A DNA stretch of 64,000 nt, taken from Rhodocollybia butyracea. Lineage: Eukaryota; Basidiomycota; Agaricomycetes; Agaricales; Omphalotaceae. The stretch's first letter is position 1; every line of letters starts with the position of its first letter. Under the pieces are notes generated by a model that made no database searches, had not been told where the DNA came from, and was given only the letters and a program-made list of their open reading frames with translations. Of this stretch, positions 56,835-64,000 are shown in pieces. The DNA is taken from positions 147,923 to 211,922 of the forward strand of contig JADNRY010000095.1 of the NCBI GenBank assembly GCA_015501585.1, given 5' to 3'. The translations under genes and the position numbers were made by a program.

Positions 56835-58352
56835 CTACTTCTCCAATTGGCGGTTTTGGTTTCGAAGGAAAGTGAATGAGTCTAGAGTGTTTTGCACCAG
56901 CGTCCAACCAAGGCCTATGCCTTTGACACACACAAGATTTGGGAAAATTTGATACAGACCTAGTGCAATAACAGGGGCACTCAATGCATCAATCTCCCTG
57001 TAATGGTTGGCACCAAAGGTGTGTAAGGCATGGGGAAAAAGAGTAGGAGGAATTGTGGTCGAGGGAGTGACTCTTGTTTCAACCTGGATTGGACAGTAAA
57101 GGCTCTCCAAATCTGGACAATGCCTGGCGAAATATGCCAGAGATTCAAGAGATGATCCCTCAACAGCTGAATTGAAACATAAATCTTTGAGATGCGGCCA
57201 CGCACAGGCAATTCTGGCCGTTTTCTGGTCTGATAGGGGTAATATAATCTGATAGTCAAGGTATTCAAGCCTTTGCAGCTCCAACAGCGGTTCGAATATC
57301 AACCAAAGCTGTTGTTCATCGATATCCATTGGCAAAGATATTGCCCCCCCCCCCCCCCCCGGGGCCCTATGAATTGCTAAATAGCGAGGAAAGGAAAGGA
57401 TGAGATGGAATGAGTAATGGTTGCAATATCGGCTGGTCGAGGGGTCTGGTCATCAAGGTTGAAATTGATGGTAAGATCCTGTAGTGCTTGAGGTCTGGCA
57501 GCAGCTAAGAATTTGCGTGTGTCAGAAGTTGATCCCTCGAGCGTAATTTTTGTTAATGACGGGAATCCACCCTTAACACCTGTATAATCAAGAACGACCG
57601 CTGCAGGTATTGTCAAAGACAGATCGGTCAACCTTGGTAATAATGCGATAGTCTGAATGAAATCCGCCCCCAGGTAAGACAGGCGCCGCACCGAAAGGGA
57701 TTCCAAAACCAAGAGACGCCTTAGTGAAAGTGACAGTCCTGAATACGTATGCTCTTCGAGAGTCAGAGACTTCAGTCCCGGACTCTTTGAAACAAGAAAG
57801 GCCAAAGAAGGTCCCAAGTCAGGGCTTGAAACAGCGCCTCGTCGCGAATGCCAGGGCCACGAAACCACCATCAGACTGGTAGCCAAGAAGAATGTGAATG
57901 AGTTTGAGCTACACAACCGATGCGTAATATGAAGCGTTCTAAGCTTCGGAAAGATAGGCCTTTCGTGACCAAGGTACGCGTACACGGAGTCATGTACGAA
58001 CCTCTCGTCACGTTCCCAGTCATAAAATTCACGGACACGGGAAGTGTAGAAATGTAAGCGATCCCGGGACGATGGAGCGATTGGCTTCAGAAACATCTAG
58101 CATTGTTGTCGGTGGACGTTATTATATCATCGACTCGGGGATAGGATTCTTTGAAACACGCACCTTCTTCCCATTAACCAAGGTTGTTTCCGGGAGAACT
58201 GACAACAACAGCTCTATACTATCCATCCTCTTCCACAAAACATCTAAAGCGGGTTCGAGAAATATCCTCGATGCGAGCCCCAGGGACAGAAGAACCGCCT
58301 CAAAACCATCCAATTCGGCACATATCCCCCTAATAATATCATCATTGAGCAT
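56835..58352 (-). pseudogene. F-box/LRR locus 7, one frameshift, with poly-C tract
   Basis: Exon 1 (58352-58164, 63 codons) begins MLNDDIIRGICAELDGFEAV and has LLSLGLASRIFLEPALDVLW. The intron is 58163-58097 (67 nt). Exon 2 starts MFLKPIAPSSRDRLHFYTSR and is open to 57377, where SSFPFL is followed by a stop because one base is missing compared with CTTCGGTAT in locus 4. Beyond it the frame is open again, including through a run of 17 C on the plus strand (57344-57360, read as Gly codons), into MDIDEQQLWLIFEPLLELQR, LRR segments and the family C-terminus GLYQIFPNLVCVKGIGLGW to 56835. One base change would restore a full-length protein, so this is a very young pseudogene, or a sequence error. 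Confidence 0.82.
57344..57360. repeat. 17-nt C homopolymer within F-box locus 7
   Basis: Seventeen C in a row are followed by GGGGCCC. The sister locus at 37700 has only CCTCCCCCCAC at this point (encoding VGGGS on the minus strand). With 17 C the frame after the tract agrees with the frame that the family would use before it, so the tract itself is not the lesion. Such a run is unstable both in replication and in sequencing. Confidence 0.85.
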
Positions 58353-61250
58353 GATCGCGGCACAGATGAGACTCATGAGAGCAAGATTTGACAAAAACTA
58401 CCACCAGCACATGATTGATGATCATTGACGCCCGAGAAAGCGTCATTACCTCATCGATCATCCTCGACTCTCCGTTCCACCAAGTCCGAGTCCAGACCCG
58501 TATCAGTTCATCCAAGAATTCATCCCTCTATTCCGAGTCCAGACACGCTCGTACTATGTAGGTTAACCTATCAGGCTACTATCAGAATATAACCTGGGTC
58601 TATCCAGCAACTGTTGTCCTTGTATAAGCGCAAACAGTTTGAAGCTTTAATGGTGTGGTATGTGTATCTTCTCCTTCTATTTGTATTCTAAATAATAATA
58701 TCTGCTCTTAGAACTCACGCACACAACCAATCCTCTGGCATTCCGACCACAAACGGATTCTCGTGAACATAATAGTTAGCGCATCGCGAGCGGATAGTAT
58801 AAAGGCCAATGTAGTACCTGTACCCCGATCTTTCTTGTTCAAATGGTTTCCGAGTTTGACACTGTTCTTGTAGAATCCGTTCCCCCCGTGCCGAGCTCGT
58901 ATGATACAATATGAAATCTACCCATTCCAGCGCTCCCTATACACTATCTCACGCACCGGATATCTCGCTTGCCAGCTGTCCTTTCGTCAGCTCGCCTAGT
59001 CATAGCTCTCATCCGGTTTCTCAGACTTTCAAGCACGAATACCTCAGCTTTAACGCGAACGTTTCAGCACTGTTCAAACCTTATCGCACCGTCCGAGACA
59101 AACCTCTCAATTTCGAGTCCATTCCACCCGTTCACGCGTTCCTCGTCGTTTCTACCATCTTTTCCACCCTAGAGCGGCTTCAACCAGTATCCAAATGCTG
59201 TCCGTGTTCCCTGGCGCAATGTCTTCCACGGAACTGGACTGGTGATTTTGTGTGTCCGTTTCAACACCATTGTCTACAATGGGACGTATCGCAACTGGTT
59301 CATCGTTCATGCCTTTTGCTTCAGCGGGAAAGGAGGCATCTAACCGTCGAGTTGCGAATATACTATATGTTACTGGAACGATATTTATCTCTGAGTGCCC
59401 GGTGCGAGTTGCTATATCGAGTTCAATGCCAATCCATCTCCCAAATCCATCTCTCGTCTTGGCTTCTTGCCCTCGATCTTGCTCCATTCCTTAGGCCTCT
59501 GTCTGAGAAGGCATTTGCGACTCACATGACGCCGAAATGGATGGCAACCTGTCGAGTGCATACGAATAGAATACTTTACAAACTGGACTCGACATCTTTG
59601 CGGGTGAGCATAATAAAACGACAACAACCCGTTGACACCGCGACCGCCGTCTGTCTCATTTTACCACCTATATTGCCTGGTATGCCTAACTGCAGCATTA
59701 TTTTCGTACTTGTTATCTTCTCCGTCATTTTATTTGCATTTTAAATGATTTTATCCTTTAGAACTACACTTCTCGAGCATCGGTGTACACCTTGTTGATA
59801 TCCAGGGTCGATCTAGTCCGACATTTTGAATGTGAAGAGACTCCAGTCGGAGAGCAGTAGAGCTATGCCAGAAAGGTTATACGAAGGGCGATGTAGTATG
59901 TTGTATAACTCTTTTTGCCAATGGATTATCTGAACAACGTTCGCCTTGTAGAATATGTTCCCGTACCCGATACTCCGATACGTATGCGTCCAGCCTACTC
60001 GATACATATGACGAGCTATCAGATATTTCGCTCGTCGGCTTGCTTGCTTCTCATCCGGTTTCTCTCAAATCCGCACCCGAACTTCGGCACCGTTATCTTA
60101 TTGTACGCTCTAGGTTACAAATCTGCAGCGCAAACTCTCAATTTCGAGTCAGAGGAAAGTGCTGCAGCGCAGCAGTCTGCCTTTCGACTGTTAAGATGTT
60201 ATGCTTTACCCGTCAAGTAACTATCGATTCCTGTACTCTCCTTGCTCCACTCTCACGCTACTGTTATCGAGCCATCTCTCGTCCGGCTCTCCGCGATCTC
60301 AGTCTTTAAAAGTTTCACATCACTACTCAAAGAGCCCACAAGGAAGCGGACAGAGGATGTCTTTGGGTGATAATTTTGCCTGCGGAGGAGATACACTGTA
60401 AAGTCTTCATGTCGAGTGCTCGCGGGCTATCCTCCGCAGTTCTTCAATTCACCACTCGCACCTTGGGAACTCTAGTATCGCTCTGGGGGGTCTGCACAAA
60501 GCTAGGAGTCTCGTTCGGACTACAGTTCCACCAGTGTACGAGCCGTTATCCATAGTTTCTGGGATCCCGATCCTTGCAAAGGGAGTCAGAAAACATAACT
60601 AATGCATAGTGGATCGTCCGTGGAGTATGCTACAAATAAGGAAGAATCGAGAAAAGGTTGCACAAAGGTGTGGTACGATCCCTCTTTTCGAATGCTTTCC
60701 GAGTCTGAACATAGTTTCTTTTCGTAAAATACGTTCCCGTATACCAACTCTGATACTCCGATACATATGAATTTGTAACCCCGTGTAGCATACCCTATAC
60801 ATATAATGCATAATCCCAAGCCCCAGCTCTCTCGCTCACCAATTATTTCATCAGTTTGTCAGCGCGCCTAGTCCCAGTTCTCATTCAGTTTCTCTGAATC
60901 CCAAGTGCCTGGATTTCCGCGCCGGTATCTTATCGTTCCGTCTAGTTTACCAATTTTGAATCCGTCCGAGAAAAGTGCTGGAGCGCTGGAGTCTAATTCC
61001 ACCGCTGACCATCATGGGTCAAACACCTAGTCCTCCACGGTCTTTAGTGTCACTCTACTATCTTATATCGTCTCCCATTGCCTCCACGATCTCAGTCCCC
61101 ACCACCGTACGGTGGACATAGTACATTGTAAGTAGAGTGTTTTGTCGAGTGCATGTTATATGCTAAGCTCTCATCCCCCCCAGCTGGACCAAGGGATCAC
61201 TTCAGGGGTATATAACAATACAAAGTTGGGAGTTTACTATTTAGGTCCGA
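58353..61250 (+). repeat. Intergenic module copies right of F-box locus 7
   Basis: There are at least three module copies: about 58650-59560 (including the ATGTCTTCCACGGAACTGGA block), 59700-60400 and 60540-60960. They give a 277-codon plus-strand frame (58911-59744) and several shorter ones, none of which keeps its frame in the other copies. The text ACAAGGAAGCGGACAGAGGA near 60340 corresponds to the STKRTKDVFG segment elsewhere. Confidence 0.55.
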
Positions 61251-61670
61251 CGAATTCGGGTAGGTGATTTGTCCGAGGACCCGTCAGAGCATGTGCGGGC
61301 GTCCGAGGTCCGAGCCAGTCCGAGCCTCGCACATGGAAAGTTCGGGCTCGGACGTTCATAACTTCATACACATAGCCTGAGTGTAACCTTCCACTTGCGA
61401 GGTGTACGTCCGAAGTGTTTCAAACCGTAAGTTAATCCCAGGTTTGAGTTCACTGATCTGTACACAGAAACTCATGCTAGTATTAGTTGTACTCAGTATA
61501 GTACAGTGCACTTGGAGACCTGGATGGTAATTACAGACATGGATAGGGCATCCTGTGATATATAAACCACGCGTATCTAATAATCTATACAAATGAATGA
61601 GTGAAAAACTTCTGCATAAGCTCAGACTTTATTTGGTAGGTGCTGATACACTCATACACATGATTTGCAC

Positions 61671-61890
61671 ATGCTTGTATGCTCGCACGAATTACTCGTA
61701 CAGGCCCGCACATTGCACAAGTTACTCGCACGGGCCCGCACATGCTCGTACACTCGCACAAGTTGCTCGTACATGCTCGTACGCTCGCACAAAGCTGCTC
61801 GTACATGCTCGTACATGCTCGTACATGCTCGTACCTGCTCGTACAATGCTCGTACATGCTCGTACATGCTCGGACATGCTCGGACACCCA
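61671..61890. repeat. 10-bp minisatellite, unit about CGTACATGCT
   Basis: There are about twenty units of a 10-bp repeat, perfect in the centre (about 61798-61850) and with variants CGCACAAG, CGGACATGCT and CGCACGGGCC towards the ends. The unit has no stop codon in any frame on either strand, and its length is not a multiple of three. All six frames therefore stay open and give periodic peptides such as ARTCSYMLVH. These should not be taken as genes. No function is visible. Confidence 0.85.
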
Positions 61891-62045
61891 TACAAGCATG
61901 GCTCGGACAGGCTTGCGCCATTGTACATGCTCACAAGCGGCAAGTTACCTGCTTGCTTATACCTTAAGTCTGTCCCTCAATGTTAGTCTAAGATTAAATT
62001 TTGAGTTGTGTGTAAAATGAAATGATAGTAGGTTAATCAGCTCGC
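61891..62045. other. Short spacer
   Basis: AT-rich sequence between the minisatellite and the 3' end of the minus-strand gene. Nothing is recognised. Confidence 0.4.
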
Positions 62046-64000
62046 TTAGCTGCTTTGGGTTTTGGCAAAGGCCGTTTGTTTTTCTCGCTCCGCTCTTTCT
62101 GCCTCATATACACGACTCTTTTCATCAATCCACTGACTCTCTTCCTCTAAATTAAAGTTGGGCCCCCGCTGTATCAGATTTCAGCCACTATGCAAATATA
62201 TTGTGCACAAATACTTACCACAGGGGGAGATCCATCACGGATCTTGCTTCCAATAGCAAGTTCTGGTGCAAATTCACCCCAGGGATTCCAGTTATTCTCA
62301 TGAATGCCTTTGTCAAGCCCCATTGATAATTACCTGCGTGTCCCGCCTCATCGGAAAGGGCAAACATACGGAGACTCCAGAATCTTCAATGCCTCAATAT
62401 CCACATCGGCACGACCAGGACCTTGTCATATCCTGTTCTCACCCTCAACAATTCCCATGCTCTGTCCACCACATATGTGTCGATGTCAACAAATTGAGAA
62501 TGGATCTCCGGACTGCTCTCCCAAGAGTCAACAAACAGTGTGCGTTGTCGTGCTGCAACCAACAACGTCCGAGCATGTCCAATAGGAATACTTCCAATCC
62601 AAAGATGCTGCAATGTTGATGCACCTTTGATATTCTTGTAGTACCAGTGGTTCACCGCAATCAAGTCCTGAAGAGTGAGAGTTCCAGTGAAAGGAATAGA
62701 CTTTCCAATACCTCCGATTTCTGTTTGAGTTTCAACCAGGTTTTTGCAGGTATGTCTGATTCAATGTCTTCAGGTTGGTGTAAAAGCTGGGTGAGGATGT
62801 TGATGTGTGGTTCCAGCGCATCATGAATGGCTGGTGTGTACGACCCCTGTTCCGGTTTACTAAGTAGTTCTTCTTCATCCTCTAGCTCCTGAGCCATATA
62901 GGCTCGTTTCCACTCTCCAACTGGATGATTTCAGAAAAAAATATAACCGTAATATCAGCACTTACTCTAACTTGCCGCCGCGCTTCTGCGTTACCCCAAA
63001 GCCCATCCAATAAGCAGAGGTAGAAACATTGAATTCATACTGGCCTGCCAGTTTATGGGTATTATGTCTCCACCACTTTATAGTCCACCTTTGTTTCCGG
63101 GAATCACGAGCTATCAACCGGCATGGATAGAAGTATTTTTCCCTGTGCATGGCCAGTACACCCTTCCCAACACTGCACAGAAATGAGCTAGTATGAGCAA
63201 GTGGAAAAATTACAAAAGACATACAATAATCGTGACTCCACTGTATCCTTTGACTCATAAATGACCTACAGTAATATCATGAGCAAATTGCAAAATAGAA
63301 AAAGTTTAGTTGAGATTTTACGATCGGGTCTTTCTCTTTGGAGGTTCAGGAAGCATTGTACGCTTTCTGACCTGCTCTGGATTGCAACAGTCATCGCATA
63401 CAAAGCTTGCCTCAGAAAAAGCAGATTTTAATCTGTAGGTCTGGCAGGCTTCGTGCGAAAAGTTCTCGCAACTTTTACACTGAATAACTGTTTGCTTCAC
63501 TTCCTCTCTATGACATTCCCTGTGACACCACATCGGCATGCAATATTCATTGGGATTTTAGGCTCGGGAGAACTTGGTGGGTTATCTAAGGTAAAGCCTT
63601 AGCTGTATACAGCACAAATATAAAGCCAAATACACTCACCATTGACCTTATCAACAGGATCACTGTCGGGTGCAGAGGATAAGGCAGAGGAAGTGTCCTC
63701 AGGTATGAATAGATTAGAAGCATCTTTACGCGCAGCTTAGAGCTGATATACTAGCAACCGAAGGTAAAGCACACCCTGTAGTTTTGTTTTCCGGTTTTTG
63801 ACTATCAAACTCAGAAGAGCGTGCCCATTTCTGTGACGTTGGATCCATCCAGAATCCCCGCTGATCCAAAGTAAGCTTATGGTAAGTTTTGACAGTGGTG
63901 TATCAGATCAGTCAAATCGATATGAAGATGTTTTTCAACCTCTTTGAGCTGTTTCCTCAAAAAGTATGCTTGAGCTTCTCTGCCACCTCGAAGTCGGTAA
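62046..64000 (-). pseudogene. PHD-like plus Tudor/PWWP-like protein gene, broken and cut by window end
   Basis: Coding segments follow one another on the minus strand. Near 63990-63900 is a helical EAQAYFLRKQLKEVEKHLHI. Then come LTLDQRGFWMDPTSQKWARS and an acidic Ser-rich linker (63725-63640). Near 63565-63390 is a Cys-rich finger (CRCGVTGNVIER, then CKSCENFSHEAC and FVCDDC), whose C-C-C-C-H-C-C-C order fits a PHD finger. At about 63175-62962 is GKGVLAMHREKYFYPCRLIA followed by TIKWWRHN, which looks like a Tudor/PWWP-type fold. After that come PAIHDALEPHINILTQLLHQ, a segment LIAVNHWYYKNIKGASTLQH, WNPWGEFAPELAIGSKIRDG, and a C-terminus WIDEKSRVYEAERAEREKQT to a TAA at 62048-62046. One-base shifts are needed inside the PHD region (near 63512) and near 62715. 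The gene continues beyond 64000. PHD and Tudor domains usually read histone tails; the function here is inferred. Confidence 0.6.

Noticed and set aside
58911..59744. 277-codon plus-strand ORF, long for this window
   Set aside because: It runs through the intergenic module. The homologous stretches at 43880 and 50950 are open in different frames, so there is no sign of protein conservation.
61585..62020. Six overlapping ORFs of 73-129 codons
   Set aside because: They are produced by a stop-free 10-bp minisatellite and are not genes.

Overview
The window looks like gene-poor, transposon-rich nuclear DNA of a filamentous basidiomycete, most likely an Agaricomycete; I cannot fix the order. The reasons are short introns (about 45-110 nt, GT...AG) that must be removed to join coding segments, fungus-type multi-pass membrane protein genes, an expanded F-box/leucine-rich-repeat family, a eukaryotic aminopeptidase P remnant and TTAGGG-type telomere-like repeats. 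There is no bacterial operon structure.

Layout. Positions 1-2500 hold broken minus-strand coding remnants. From 2500 to 14300 the DNA is almost entirely repeats: four copies of a long dispersed repeat in two divergent pairs, three copies of a palindromic foldback MITE, several hAT-like MITEs with 8-bp target duplications, and a TIR element carrying telomere-like repeats. From 14300 to 20500 there are a tRNA-like (SINE-like) segment, an unidentified minus-strand coding region, a small two-exon gene and a truncated Xaa-Pro aminopeptidase pseudogene. A multi-exon membrane protein gene lies at 20572-22090.

From about 23000 to 61000 the window is one tandem gene-family array. Seven F-box/LRR loci all lie on the minus strand and share a two-exon design, with one short intron at the same codon position. 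Three appear intact (32882-34400, 41550-43056, 48693-50207). One has a frameshifted C-terminus (24996-26499). Three are pseudogenes (28319-29752, 37196-38722, 56835-58352). Exon-1 relics lie between them. The intergenic DNA is itself repeated: a degenerate module with intron-like signals occurs about twenty times. A second membrane protein gene (54368-55850) sits inside the array. Two related intergenic segments (about 45020-47030 and 51990-53920) each carry a TIR transposon that the other lacks, so each supplies an empty site for the other. The right end holds a 10-bp minisatellite and a broken gene that would encode a PHD-like and a Tudor/PWWP-like domain.

F-box proteins generally act as substrate receptors of SCF ubiquitin ligases, so the intact loci probably encode a fast-evolving set of such receptors. 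The rest of the window looks mostly like the debris of duplication and transposition. I saw no CRISPR array, rRNA or canonical intact tRNA.
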